Of a DNA stretch of 64,000 nt, positions 18,229 through 27,194 are shown in pieces. Positions within the stretch are counted from its first letter, which is position 1. Each line of letters opens with the position of its first letter. The DNA comes from Methylobacterium sp. NMS14P (GTDB taxonomy: Bacteria; Pseudomonadota; Alphaproteobacteria; Rhizobiales; Beijerinckiaceae), in the NCBI RefSeq assembly GCF_028583545.1, contig NZ_CP087106.1:4584501-4648500 (forward strand), read 5' to 3'. The notes below the pieces were generated by a model that saw only the letters and a program-made list of their open reading frames with translations, was not told the origin of the DNA and did not search any database. A program made the translations under genes and the position numbers.

Positions 18229-19302
18229 TCAACGCCCCGTGGGCTCGTGAATCGGGCAGCCGTTGAACCGCTGCCGGAACTCCGCCGAGTGCTTGTAGGG
18301 CGCGTTTCGGGCGCGGTTGATGTTGCCCAGCGGCCTGTGGGCTTCCAACCCGGTCCAGACGCTGAACCGCATGCGTTCGTCGACGGCGTCGACACGCCCG
18401 GGCTCCCAACTGTCCTGGGGGCGGACCCGGATCGTCGCGACCTTCCGGAAGGGTGCCTCGTCTTCCTTCCACTCCACTGTGGGATCCTCGACCGGCTGGC
18501 GTTCGAGGTCGCGGCAGAGCTGCACCCGGAACTCCCACACGCCCTCGACGGCACGCATCTCGGACCGCACCGTCTCGCGGATGGCGTTCGGGCGACCGGA
18601 CGCGTCGATCTCGTTGCCGGTCAGGTCGGTCAAGCCTGGCGAGACTGGTACGATGGAGAACTTGGCGATGTAGTCGCCGTACCGGAACGGCGTGACGCTG
18701 TAATAGGTCTCGCCGAGCGGGTCGACGTTCGGCGCGCCGCCGAGCGAGCCGATGGTCGGGCTCTCGACCCCTACCGCTTGCAGCGCCTTGTTGACCCCTC
18801 TCAGCACCGTCGAGGCAAAGACCTTCAGTCCCTCGGCCCGGTCCGTGGTGCCGGCGAGCAGCTTCAGGCTGCCCAGGAACTTCTTCGCGTTCGGGGCCTG
18901 GAAGACGGGCCCGTTGACCATGATGAAGTTCTGGGTCGTGCCCTCGGCGTCCGGTAGGCGTTCGCCCGGCACGTCGAGGACCTTCAAGGCCAGGCCACGC
19001 GGCAGCGAGACGGCGTCCGGCAGGATGTCGCCCGCATTGGTGGACAGGCGCATGAAGACCTTGTGCTCGCCCGGCGTCGCGAACAGGCCCTGGGCAAGCT
19101 CGGGCGGAATGCCCGCCTCGACCGTCAGGGTCCCTTCCAGGATGCCGTGGGCCTTGGCGTGCACCGAGCGCACCGCGTGCCCGGAGTCCTTCGCGACCCT
19201 CTCCAGGATCGTGTCGAAGGTCTCGTTCAGCCCGGCGATGGTCTCGCCCTCGTCGGGCTGAACGGTCTCGACGTCGGGGCTGTAGCGGACAAGTGCGTGC
19301 AA
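18229..19302 (-). CDS. Catalase-family (y4iL-like) heme protein
   Basis: 357-aa protein of the small catalase-like family. The distal heme histidine motif is visible as RSVHAKAHG, followed by GTLTVEAGIPPELAQGLFAT and a strand/turn pattern shared with true catalases. The C-terminal region contains EAHRPLGNINRARNAPY, typical of y4iL-like members. Length is below classical clade catalases (about 480 aa or more). The TTG start at 19302 is chosen because AGGAGG lies 7 bases upstream. It is transcribed divergently from a paralogue at 19528. Likely a peroxide- or organic-peroxide-linked heme enzyme (inference). Confidence 0.85.
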   Translation of the reverse strand: MHALVRYSPDVETVQPDEGETIAGLNETFDTILERVAKDSGHAVRSVHAKAHGILEGTLTVEAGIPPELAQGLFATPGEHKVFMRLSTNAGDILPDAVSLPRGLALKVLDVPGERLPDAEGTTQNFIMVNGPVFQAPNAKKFLGSLKLLAGTTDRAEGLKVFASTVLRGVNKALQAVGVESPTIGSLGGAPNVDPLGETYYSVTPFRYGDYIAKFSIVPVSPGLTDLTGNEIDASGRPNAIRETVRSEMRAVEGVWEFRVQLCRDLERQPVEDPTVEWKEDEAPFRKVATIRVRPQDSWEPGRVDAVDERMRFSVWTGLEAHRPLGNINRARNAPYKHSAEFRQRFNGCPIHEPTGR

Positions 19303-19333
19303 GGTCGGGCCTCCTTTGTTCGGCTCCGGACAG

Positions 19334-19358
19334 AACCGGGTGGAACGGGCGACGTTCC
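19334..19358 (-). promoter_or_regulatory. EcfG-type stress promoter candidate
   Basis: On the minus strand, GGAAC (19358-19354) and GTT (19336-19334) are separated by exactly 17 bases. This matches the alphaproteobacterial general-stress sigma factor consensus GGAAC-N16-17-cGTT. It lies 32 bases upstream of the catalase-family TTG start. Spacing and position fit; the match itself is short and could be chance. Confidence 0.45.
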
Positions 19359-19527
19359 CGATTGCGGGCCACTCGATCGCCCGTGAACGATCTCGGGAAT
19401 GTCGCGTTGCCGGGTTGCCAGTCGTGGGGTGCACCCTCGCGGACTTGCAGTCCCACGGCCTGAGGTCGGGCCAGGAACGTCATGCGTTCGGCTCTTCCCG
19501 CGGTCGGGCCGCAATGGAGAGACCGCC

Positions 19528-20610
19528 ATGTCCAGCCTTCGCTACGCTCCCGACATCGAGCGGCCTGCGCCGGATGAACAGGAGACCATCGACGGCATCA
19601 TCCAGGGCATGACCCAGCAGTCGCAGACGGTCGAGAAGCGCGAGCACCATGCGGTCCGCGCGAGCCATGCCAAGAGCTCGGCCTGCGTCGTCGGGGAGCT
19701 GGTCGTTTCGGAGAACCTGCCCCCGGAACTCGCGCAGGGCCTGTTCGCCAAGCCCGGCACGCACCCCGTCGCCGTGCGCTTCGCGCAGGGGCCCGGCGAG
19801 ACCCTGGGCGACCGGGTGTCGACCCACCGGGGCATGTCGATCAAGGTGTTCGGCGTGCCCGGCGAGAAGCTTCCGGGGCACGATGTCGAGACCCAGGACT
19901 TCGTGCTCGCCACCGGCACCACCTTCCCGTCGGGCACGGCGGCGGGCTTCCTGCGGGACGGCACGGTGATCGGCAAGTCGACCGGCATGCCGGAGGGCGT
20001 GAAGAGCGCGGTCTCGGCCGGCGCCCGCACCCTCAACAAGGTGCTCCACGCCTTCGGGACCGAGAGCGCCATGGCGGACTTCTTCGGCCATCCCTACAGC
20101 CATCCGCTCGCCGACAGCTACTTCAGCCAGGCCCCGATGCGGTTCGGCGATTACGTCGCCAAGCTCGGTGCGGTGCCGGCGACGCAGGCGCAGCGGGACC
20201 TCGCCGAATGGCGCCTCGACCCGCACGTGGACGAGGACGGCTTCCGGCATGCCACGGTCGCGTTCTTCCGCGACGACGACGTGGTGTTCGAATTGAAGGC
20301 GCAGCTCTGGGCGGATGCCGAGCGCCAGCCCATTGAGGATGCCTCGGTCGACTGGCCGGTCGCGATCAGCCCCTACCGCACGGTGGCGACGCTCCGTCTG
20401 CCCCGGCAGGACGCCTACTCCCCCGAGCGGGTGCGCTACTTCGACGAGGTGATGACATTCCGCCCCGCGCACAGCCTCTCGGCGCACCGCCCCCTCGGGT
20501 CGATCATGCGGGCGCGGCTCCAAGTCTACCGGGCGCTGAGCGACTTCCGCCATCGGGAGAACGGCGTCACCGCCGAGAACACCGCCACGCCCGAGAGCAT
20601 CCCGGCCTGA
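19528..20610 (+). CDS. Catalase-family (y4iL-like) heme protein, second copy
   Basis: 360-aa paralogue of the divergent gene at 18229-19302. The distal His motif is RASHAKSSA, followed by ENLPPELAQGLFAKPGTHPV. Further conserved blocks are MRFGDYVAKLG, AQLWADAERQPIEDAS and SAHRPLGSIMRARLQVY. The ATG at 19528 is favoured because the MSSLRYAPDIE start matches the paralogue start. A decayed copy of its 3' half is at 12002-12508. It is followed 38 bases later by the DJ-1/PfpI gene, and the two are probably co-transcribed. Confidence 0.88.
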   Translation: MSSLRYAPDIERPAPDEQETIDGIIQGMTQQSQTVEKREHHAVRASHAKSSACVVGELVVSENLPPELAQGLFAKPGTHPVAVRFAQGPGETLGDRVSTHRGMSIKVFGVPGEKLPGHDVETQDFVLATGTTFPSGTAAGFLRDGTVIGKSTGMPEGVKSAVSAGARTLNKVLHAFGTESAMADFFGHPYSHPLADSYFSQAPMRFGDYVAKLGAVPATQAQRDLAEWRLDPHVDEDGFRHATVAFFRDDDVVFELKAQLWADAERQPIEDASVDWPVAISPYRTVATLRLPRQDAYSPERVRYFDEVMTFRPAHSLSAHRPLGSIMRARLQVYRALSDFRHRENGVTAENTATPESIPA

Positions 20611-20648
20611 GCTTACCCCTTCCCACATCCCGCAGAGAGGAATGACAC

Positions 20649-21218
20649 ATGACCCTTCAGGGAAAGACCATCGCCATCCTCATCGCCCCCCGGGGGACGG
20701 AGGAGCCGGAATTCACCAAGCCCCGCGAGGCGCTGCTCGCCGCCGGCGCGACGGTCACGGTGGTCGGGCTTGAGGCAGGCGAGGCCGAGACGGTCAACAA
20801 CGACCTCGACCCGGCCGGCAAGTACCCGGTCGACAAGGCCATCGACGGCGTGTCCGCCTCGGACTTCGACGGTCTCGTCATCCCCGGCGGCAGCGTCGGG
20901 GCCGACAAGCTCCGCGGCAGCGAGGCAGTGGTCGAGTTCGTGCGGGACTTCTTCCGGCAGGCCAAGCCGGTCGGCGTCATCTGCCATGGGCCCTGGACCC
21001 TGGTCGAGGCCGACGTCGTGAAGGGGCGCAAGCTGACCTCGTTCCCGACGGTGAAGACCGACATCCGCAACGCGGGCGGGGAATGGGTCGACGCGGAGGT
21101 GGTGGTCGACAAGGGCCTCGTCACCAGCCGCAACCCGAAGGACCTGCCCGCTTTCTGCGCCAAGATCGTCGAGGAGTTCGCCGAAGGACGCCATCCGGAC
21201 CAGGCCCGCAGCGCCTGA
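20649..21218 (+). CDS. DJ-1/PfpI-family protein
   Basis: 189-aa member of the PfpI/YhbO group of the DJ-1 superfamily. The nucleophile elbow is seen as VGVICHGPWTLVEAD (Cys near residue 115), with the upstream Glu in PRGTEEPEF. The strand GLVIPGGSVGAD is also diagnostic. Family members act as protein/nucleotide deglycases or stress chaperones, and the exact activity is debated. It follows the catalase-family gene with an AGAGAGGA ribosome site. Confidence 0.92.
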   Translation: MTLQGKTIAILIAPRGTEEPEFTKPREALLAAGATVTVVGLEAGEAETVNNDLDPAGKYPVDKAIDGVSASDFDGLVIPGGSVGADKLRGSEAVVEFVRDFFRQAKPVGVICHGPWTLVEADVVKGRKLTSFPTVKTDIRNAGGEWVDAEVVVDKGLVTSRNPKDLPAFCAKIVEEFAEGRHPDQARSA

Positions 21219-21300
21219 CCGGGGCGTGGGTCAGGACGACCCTCACACGACCTTTCGGCGCGGTTCGTAGGCCGTGCCGCATCATGCGGGACAGGTACCG

Positions 21301-22188
21301 ATGAGAGAGATGTGGGACGAGGTCTCGGTTGAGTGGGATTCCGCCGAGATCGAGCCCGGCATACGGGTGCACTACGGCACCGCCGGCGCGGGCGAGCGCA
21401 CGGTCATGCTGGTCCATGGGTATCCGGAGACCGCCTACGTCTGGCGTCGGGTCGCCCCGCTCCTCGTGCGGGCGGGCCTCCGCGTCGTGGTTCCGGACTA
21501 CCGCGGCGCGGGCGGCTCGTCGAAGCCGCTAGGCGGCTATGACAAGCACACCATGGCGGGCGACCTTCACGCGCTGCTCTACGAGCACATGGGCCTGACC
21601 GGTCCGGTGACGGTGGTCGGGCACGATATCGGCATGATGGTCGCCTACGCCTTCGCCCGGCGCTTCACGGACAGCACCGACCGTCTCGTGGTGATGGAGG
21701 CGCCCCTTCCCGGGACCGATGCCTACACGACGGCCTTGGGCGACACGGACCGCTTATGGCACTTCCAGTTCCACCGCGCGCCGGACGTCCCGGAACTCCT
21801 CACCGCCGGGCGCGAGCAACTTTACCTGGAACGCTTCTATCAGGACCTCGCCTACGATACCGAGGCCATAGGACCGGATGCCATACAGCGCTACGTCCGC
21901 GCTTTCTCGCGCCCGGGTGCCATGCGGGCCGGGTTCGAGCTCTATCGTGCCTTTCCGACCGACGACGCCCACAACCGGGCCCAAGTCGAACGGGATGGCA
22001 AGCTCAGGCTGCCGGTCCTGGCCCTGGCCGGCGTGGAGAGCACCTTCGCCCCCTTCACCGAGGCGATGATGCAAGAGGTCGCGAAGGACGTGACGTTCCG
22101 GACGGTCGAGCGGTCGAACCACTGGATACCCGAGGAGAACGCGGAGGGGTTGGCCGCGGAGATCCTCGGGTTCATCGGTGTAGGCTGA
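21301..22188 (+). CDS. Alpha/beta hydrolase, epoxide-hydrolase-like
   Basis: 295-aa alpha/beta hydrolase. HGYPETAYVW contains the HGxP oxyanion motif, VVGHDIGMMVAYAFA holds an Asp nucleophile (as in epoxide hydrolases and dehalogenases rather than esterases), and SNHWIPEE holds the catalytic His near the C-terminus. The cap region is normal in size. The ATG at 21301 is preferred over a GTG at 21274. It follows the DJ-1 gene by about 80 bases and may be in the same unit. Substrate unknown. Confidence 0.9.
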   Translation: MREMWDEVSVEWDSAEIEPGIRVHYGTAGAGERTVMLVHGYPETAYVWRRVAPLLVRAGLRVVVPDYRGAGGSSKPLGGYDKHTMAGDLHALLYEHMGLTGPVTVVGHDIGMMVAYAFARRFTDSTDRLVVMEAPLPGTDAYTTALGDTDRLWHFQFHRAPDVPELLTAGREQLYLERFYQDLAYDTEAIGPDAIQRYVRAFSRPGAMRAGFELYRAFPTDDAHNRAQVERDGKLRLPVLALAGVESTFAPFTEAMMQEVAKDVTFRTVERSNHWIPEENAEGLAAEILGFIGVG

Positions 22189-22246
22189 CGCGGGACCCAT
22201 CGAGACGGTCGCCCGAGGGCGCCCGCGGCGTCCCAGATTGCTAGGC

Positions 22247-23047
22247 TCAGCCCGCCGAGCCAGGCTTCGACAGGCCGCGGTGAAGCGCGGCCGCAGCCGT
22301 GTCCGGCAGTGCCTCCGTCACGGCGCTCATGACCTTGTTTTTGAGCCCCGGGACCACCTTGTCGCTTCCCGAATGCAATGCGTCGAGAGCGGCCTTGGCC
22401 ACGGCTGCCGTATCGTCCTTGCCGTTCGAGGCGCCGATCTTGGTGTCGAGCATCTCGGCCCGGCGGAAGAAATCGGTCTCCGTCGGCCCCGGCATGAGCA
22501 CGGTGACGGTCACCCCGGTGTCCTTCAGTTCGCTTCGCAGTGCCTCGCCGAACCAGCGCAGGAACATCTTGGTGGCGCCGTAGACCGCCTCGAATGGGTC
22601 GGGCATCGAGGCGGCGATGGACGACGTGAACAGGATCCTGCCGCTGCCGCGCGCGACCATGTCCTTGACCACGGGCTTGGTAAGCTGGACGGCGCCGCGC
22701 ACGTTCAGGTCGATCATCGCGAGTTCGCGCCGCAGGTCGGTGTCCACGAAGGCACCGCCCAGGCCGAAGCCGGCGTTGACGCACAGCACGTCCACGGGCC
22801 GTCCCGCCGAGCGGATGGCCTCGAAGAGGCTGTCGACGCCGGCCTCCGACGACAGGTCGGAGGCGTGCGTGCTGACTTGGGCATCCTCCGTCGAGAGTCG
22901 CCGCGCCGCATCCGCAAGGTGTCCCTCGTCCTGCGCGGCGATGAGCACGTCGTGGCCGCTCCCGATGAGCTGGCGGGCGAGCTCGAAGCCGATGCCGTTC
23001 GAGCCGCCTGTCACGACGGCGAATGGCTTGGACGTCTCTGCGGACAT
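22247..23047 (-). CDS. SDR-family oxidoreductase (YqjQ/DltE-like)
   Basis: 266-aa short-chain dehydrogenase. Motifs: VVTGGSNGIGFELA (NAD(P)-binding), CVNAGFG, the catalytic Ser in FTSSIAAS, and VYGATK (Y-x3-K). The PGPTETDFF motif follows the active site as in classical SDRs. The ATG at 23047 has a GGAGGATCCC ribosome site. Upstream sequence contains a GGAAC...GTT element. Convergent with the hydrolase gene at 21301; the 3' ends are about 60 bases apart. Confidence 0.92.
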   Translation of the reverse strand: MSAETSKPFAVVTGGSNGIGFELARQLIGSGHDVLIAAQDEGHLADAARRLSTEDAQVSTHASDLSSEAGVDSLFEAIRSAGRPVDVLCVNAGFGLGGAFVDTDLRRELAMIDLNVRGAVQLTKPVVKDMVARGSGRILFTSSIAASMPDPFEAVYGATKMFLRWFGEALRSELKDTGVTVTVLMPGPTETDFFRRAEMLDTKIGASNGKDDTAAVAKAALDALHSGSDKVVPGLKNKVMSAVTEALPDTAAAALHRGLSKPGSAG

Positions 23048-23070
23048 GGGATCCTCCGGTTGCCCGGGCC

Positions 23071-23096
23071 AACAGGAGCTCGACGAGCAGGGTTCC
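23071..23096 (-). promoter_or_regulatory. Possible EcfG-type promoter (18-base spacer)
   Basis: Minus strand GGAAC (23096-23092) followed after 18 bases by GTTGG (GTT at 23073-23071). It lies about 25 bases before the SDR start. The spacer is at the long end for GGAAC-N-cGTT promoters and the base before GTT is T, so it is weaker than the sites at 19334 and 26729. Confidence 0.3.
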
Positions 23097-23307
23097 TCCC
23101 GATTCCCTGTGGAGCCGCACGCCCCAGAATGCGATCCTCGCCCCGGCTTCGAAAGTGAGGGTTCGAACGTGGGCCGCACTCGTCGCGGCACGTGGACGGG
23201 CGCTACGGAACCCCCGTGAATGAGGCTGACTTCCCAAAGGAAGCCTCGTTCGCGAGCGCGTTCCTCTTAAGGGGGAATGTGGCCTCGCCCCCGACCGGAG
23301 AACCTCG

Positions 23308-24480
23308 ATGAAGGCACTGTGCTGGCACGGCAAGGGCGACATCCGCTGCGACACGGTGCCGGATCCCCGGATCGAGGACGCGCGCGACATCATCCTCAAG
23401 GTGACGTCCTGCGCCATCTGCGGCTCGGACCTCCACCTGATGGACGGCCAGATGCCGACCATGGAGGCCGGCGACGTGCTCGGCCACGAGTTCATGGGCG
23501 AGGTCGTCGAGGTCGGCCCCGGCTTCACCAAGTTCAAGAAGGGCGACCGCGTCGTCGTCCCCTTCAACATCAATTGCGGCGAATGCCGGCAGTGCCGCCT
23601 CGGGAACTGGTCGGTCTGCGAGCGCTCGAACCGCAACGGCGAGATGGCGGCGGCGCAGTTCGGCTACCCGACCGCGGGCTTGTTCGGGTACTCGCACCTT
23701 ACCGGCGGCTATGCCGGAGGGCAGGCCGAGTACGTCCGCGTGCCGATGGCCGACGTGGCGCCGATGCTGGCCCCCGAGGGCGTCGATGACGAGTCGCTGC
23801 TGTTCCTCACCGACATCCTGCCCACCGGCTGGCAGGGGGCCGAGCACTGCGAGATCCAGGGCGGCGAAGTCATCGCGGTCTGGGGCGCGGGGCCGGTCGG
23901 CCTGTTCGCGATCCAGTCGGCCAAGATCATGGGGGCCGAGCGCATCATCGCCATCGACACGGTGCCGGAGCGCCTCGCGCTCGCCCGCACGTACGGCGCC
24001 ACCGACATCATCGACTACGCCAAGGAGGACGTGTTCGAGCGGATCAAGGAGATCAGCAAGGGCGAGGGCGCTGACGGCGTCATCGACTGCGTCGGCATGG
24101 AGGCCAGCGCCGGCCACGGTGTCGCCAGCCTCGTCAACACGCTGCAGGAGAAGCTGACCTCGACCGAGCGCCCGTATGCCCTGATGGAGGCGATCAAGGC
24201 GGTGCGGCCCTGCGGCATCGTCTCGGTGCCGGGCGTCTACGGCGGCCCGATCCCGGTCAACATGGGCATGATCGTCCAGAAGGGCCTGACCATGAAAAGC
24301 GGGCAGACCCACGTGAAGCGCTACTTGGAGACGCTGACCAAGCTGATCCAGGAGGGTAAGATCGACATGACGTCGATGATCACCCACCGCTCCACCAACC
24401 TCGCCGACGGTCCGGACCTCTACAAGACGTTCCGCGACAAGAAGGACGGCTGCGTGAAGGTCGTGTTCCACCCGAGCTGA
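23308..24480 (+). CDS. Zinc-dependent alcohol dehydrogenase, formaldehyde-dehydrogenase type
   Basis: 390-aa medium-chain dehydrogenase. Catalytic zinc ligands are seen in CAICGSDLHL and GHEFMGEVV, and the structural zinc loop in NCGECRQCRLGNWSVC. The Rossmann motif is VWGAGPVGLFAIQSA. The extended middle region and overall length match glutathione-independent formaldehyde dehydrogenase-like proteins (FdhA group) rather than simple ADHs. In a methylotroph-like host this could serve aldehyde detoxification (inference). It is followed 84 bases later by an SDR gene. Confidence 0.92.
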   Translation: MKALCWHGKGDIRCDTVPDPRIEDARDIILKVTSCAICGSDLHLMDGQMPTMEAGDVLGHEFMGEVVEVGPGFTKFKKGDRVVVPFNINCGECRQCRLGNWSVCERSNRNGEMAAAQFGYPTAGLFGYSHLTGGYAGGQAEYVRVPMADVAPMLAPEGVDDESLLFLTDILPTGWQGAEHCEIQGGEVIAVWGAGPVGLFAIQSAKIMGAERIIAIDTVPERLALARTYGATDIIDYAKEDVFERIKEISKGEGADGVIDCVGMEASAGHGVASLVNTLQEKLTSTERPYALMEAIKAVRPCGIVSVPGVYGGPIPVNMGMIVQKGLTMKSGQTHVKRYLETLTKLIQEGKIDMTSMITHRSTNLADGPDLYKTFRDKKDGCVKVVFHPS

Positions 24481-24564
24481 GCGACTGCGCCGATCCCCGT
24501 CAACTCACGCATCCAAGGTCCTCGTCATATCTGGCGGGACCTGGGCGCCAATGGAACGAAACAG

Positions 24565-25371
24565 ATGGATCTCGGAATCAAAGGGCGGGTCGCCGTCGTG
24601 ACGGGCGCTAAGTCGGGCATGGGCCGCTCGACCGCCGAACAACTCCTGCGTGAGGGCGTCCACGTCGTCCTAACCGATAAGGAAGGCCCCGAGTTGGAGG
24701 CGACCGCCGCGGAACTGGCAGCGCTGGGTCAGGTCCGCGCCGTCCAGGCCGACCTCAGCGAGGCCAAGGGCATCGAGGTGCTCGCCGCCTTCGCCAACAT
24801 GGCTTACGACGACAAGCCGACCATCCTGGTCTGCGCCGCGGGCATCACCGGCGCGTCCGGGGACTTCCTCGAACTGACCGACGACGACTGGCTGGAGGCG
24901 ATCCAGACCGACCTCATGGCCGGCGTGCGCGCGGCCAGGGCCTTCATCCCGCACATGCGAAAGGCGGGCTGGGGCCGCGTCGTGCTGTTCTCGTCCGAGG
25001 ACGCGGTGCAGCCCTACGTCGAGGAGTTGCCCTACGCCGCCGCCAAGGCGGGCGTCCTGAACCTCGCGAAGGGCCTGTCCAAGGCCTACGGGCCGGACGG
25101 CGTGTTGGTTAACGCGGTCGGGCCGGCCTTCATCGCCACGCCGATGACCGACGCCCAGATGGAGAAGAAGTCGAAGGAAAAGCGCATCTCCTTCGACGAG
25201 GCCGTGAAGCAGACGCTGGACGAGGAACGGCCGGGCATCGTCGCCAAGCGCCGTGGCCGGGCCGAGGAGGTCGCCGCCGCCGTGGCGTTCCTCTGCTCCG
25301 AACAAGCCAGCTTCATCACCGGCGAGTTCCTCCGGGTCGACGGAGGGTCCGTCATGACCATGGGGGCCTAG
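24565..25371 (+). CDS. SDR-family oxidoreductase (copy 2)
   Basis: 268-aa SDR with TGAKSGMGRS, CAAGI, the catalytic Ser in LFSSEDAV and YAAAK. It is almost the same as the protein at 13395-14201. Most differences are conservative (for example QATANE versus EATAAE near residue 50). It sits immediately downstream of the ADH gene, so the two may be co-expressed. The other copy has no ADH partner. Confidence 0.93.
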   Translation: MDLGIKGRVAVVTGAKSGMGRSTAEQLLREGVHVVLTDKEGPELEATAAELAALGQVRAVQADLSEAKGIEVLAAFANMAYDDKPTILVCAAGITGASGDFLELTDDDWLEAIQTDLMAGVRAARAFIPHMRKAGWGRVVLFSSEDAVQPYVEELPYAAAKAGVLNLAKGLSKAYGPDGVLVNAVGPAFIATPMTDAQMEKKSKEKRISFDEAVKQTLDEERPGIVAKRRGRAEEVAAAVAFLCSEQASFITGEFLRVDGGSVMTMGA

Positions 25372-25459
25372 GGGCGCCCGACAGCCCCGCCTCGAAGCTG
25401 AGTTGACGGCATGCGTCCGGCGTGGCCAGGGACGCTGAGGGGAACATCCATAGGAAAAG

Positions 25460-25485
25460 GGCCGCCCCGACTGATCGGGGCGGCC
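25460..25485 (-). terminator. Rho-independent terminator for the esterase gene
   Basis: Perfect 10-bp stem (GGCCGCCCCG / CGGGGCGGCC) with a 6-base loop. On the minus strand it is followed by CCTTTT, so it fits termination of the minus-strand esterase gene. The stem is symmetric and could also stop readthrough from the plus-strand SDR gene. Confidence 0.8.
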
Positions 25486-25530
25486 TCCGGAAAGCGGGGA
25501 AACGGCGATACGGCCGCTCCCGTACTCAGG

Positions 25531-26670
25531 TCAGTTACGGGGGGCGGTCGTCCCAGTCGCCTCGTTCGCGAACGCCTTCTTCAGGTCGGCCACGACCGCG
25601 TCCTCGGCCTGCTTGGCCTTGGAGACCACGTTGCCCATCCCGAAGAACTCGTGCGTGACGCCCGGGTACTCGCGATAGGTCGCCTGCCCGCCGGCCGCCT
25701 TGATCCTGTCGGCCAGGGCCTTGCCATCGTCCAGCAGCGGGTCGATCTGCGCGGTCACCACCGTGAACGGCGGCAATCCCTTGAGGTCGGCCTTGCCGAC
25801 GATGTCCAGGCGTGGGTCGGCGCGGTCGGCGTCGGTGCGGACCGTCTGGTCGTAGAACCAAGCCATCATGTCCTTGTTGAGTGGCTTGGTTGAGGTGTTG
25901 GCCTTGTAGGAAGGCGTATCGAGGTTCGTGCCGGCCATGGGGTAGACCGCCACGACGTGGTCGGGCTTCTCCAGTCCCTGGTCCCGGGCCGCGATGGCGA
26001 CGTTCGTCACGAGGTTGCCGCCGGCGGACTCGCCGAGCAGCGCGACCTTGGCCGGGTCGCCCCCGAAGGTCTTGGCGTTCGCCAGCACCCACTTGTAGGC
26101 CGCGAGTGCGTCCTCCTGCTGGGCCGGGAACTTGGCCTCAGGCGCATGGCGGTACTCGACCGCGACCACGACGGCGTTGGCGCCCTTGGCGATGGCGCGC
26201 GGGGTGGCGTCATAGGTGTCGATGTCGGCGATGACGAAGCCGCCGCCGTGATAGTAGACCACGACCGGGAGGGGACCTTGCGCGCCCTCGGGCGTGTAGA
26301 TCCGGACCGGTTGCGTGCCGCCCCCGGTCTCGTAGGCCGTGTCCTTCGTGGCCACCCCCGGCAACGGCGCAGCGGTCTTGCCCTGCTCTTTCAGGTATTC
26401 CCTCACGGCGTCGGCGGGCGTCGGCTGCTTGCGTGCCTCTTCCGGCGACAGCTTCGGGATCGGCTTCGGGTCGAGCTTCTTCATCGCGTCGAGGACGTGC
26501 TTCATGTCGATGTCGAGGTCGGCCATGGGCGATCCGGTCACGGACGACACCGCCGCGTCGAACCGGTCCTTGACGGTCGGCTGCGGCTGGTCGGCGGCGA
26601 GAGCCGGGGAGGCGAGCAACGTGGTCCCGGCCAGGACGAAGGCAAGGCGAAGCGGCTTGCGGACGGTCAT
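25531..26670 (-). CDS. Secreted alpha/beta-hydrolase esterase (HSL family)
   Basis: 379-aa hydrolase with an N-terminal signal peptide (LRLAFVLAGTTLLASPALAA). The hormone-sensitive-lipase oxyanion motif HGGG is in VYYHGGGFVIAD, the nucleophile is in LLGESAGGNL, the acid is probably in IDPLLDDGK and the His is in GVTHEFFGM. A periplasmic carboxylesterase is likely. The long spacer between signal peptide and catalytic domain (about 70 residues with KKLDPKPIPKLSPEEARKQP) is typical of this subgroup. A stress-type promoter candidate lies upstream. Confidence 0.92.
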   Translation of the reverse strand: MTVRKPLRLAFVLAGTTLLASPALAADQPQPTVKDRFDAAVSSVTGSPMADLDIDMKHVLDAMKKLDPKPIPKLSPEEARKQPTPADAVREYLKEQGKTAAPLPGVATKDTAYETGGGTQPVRIYTPEGAQGPLPVVVYYHGGGFVIADIDTYDATPRAIAKGANAVVVAVEYRHAPEAKFPAQQEDALAAYKWVLANAKTFGGDPAKVALLGESAGGNLVTNVAIAARDQGLEKPDHVVAVYPMAGTNLDTPSYKANTSTKPLNKDMMAWFYDQTVRTDADRADPRLDIVGKADLKGLPPFTVVTAQIDPLLDDGKALADRIKAAGGQATYREYPGVTHEFFGMGNVVSKAKQAEDAVVADLKKAFANEATGTTAPRN

Positions 26671-26728
26671 TCGGTATCCTTGGGGAGGGGGTAGGGCCTG
26701 CGCGAAAAGGGAGGCCCGTTAGGGAGCC

Positions 26729-26753
26729 AACTATTCGAGGCTCCGGGCGTTCC
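26729..26753 (-). promoter_or_regulatory. EcfG-type stress promoter candidate
   Basis: Minus strand GGAAC (26753-26749) and GTT (26731-26729) separated by 17 bases, about 60 bases upstream of the esterase ATG at 26670. This fits the GGAAC-N16-17-cGTT pattern of the PhyR/EcfG regulon except that A precedes GTT. Confidence 0.42.
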
Positions 26754-26839
26754 TAGTCTCCGTCGAGGCCTCAGGAACTACCGCCGTCAACCGCGGCTTC
26801 CCCTCGACCCCGGGGCGGGCCCGGGCGGAAAGGAACGCC

Positions 26840-27049
26840 ATGTCGACGGATACCGAGAAGCACCGCGCGTTGCTGGGCGCGTTGCGGGATGCCCAGGGCA
26901 AGGGCGACGGGAGCTTCGAGAAGGCCGTCACCGCCGCCTTCGAGCACGTCTTCGAGCACCTGGGCCGCCTGAACGACCACGTCTCGCCCGGCGGGCCGGA
27001 CGGCGGCGACCGACACCTGCAGCCGGGCGAGTCCCCGACGCTCCGGTAA
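26840..27049 (+). CDS. Small conserved hypothetical protein
   Basis: 69-aa soluble protein, mostly one helical segment (KHRALLGALRDAQ...AFEHVFEHLGRLNDHV) and a flexible Gly/Pro tail. A GGAAAGGAACGCC ribosome site precedes the ATG. No recognised domain, signal peptide or membrane segment. It is divergent from the esterase gene, with 169 bases between them. Confidence 0.65.
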   Translation: MSTDTEKHRALLGALRDAQGKGDGSFEKAVTAAFEHVFEHLGRLNDHVSPGGPDGGDRHLQPGESPTLR

Positions 27050-27194
27050 GTCAGCGCGCGGCCGGGCAGTCCTCACGGGCGGACCCGGCCGGCAGCACCT
27101 CGGCCGCCCCTTCCGGTCACCGGTTCGAGGAAGCGAATGCACACACGTCAAGCGCACTCGGAACCCGATCTCGGCCGACTGAGAGGCTGGGCCC

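Noticed and set aside
25460..25500. Possible riboswitch or small RNA before the esterase 3' end
   Set aside because: A simple perfect hairpin with a T-run on the minus strand is fully explained as a terminator.
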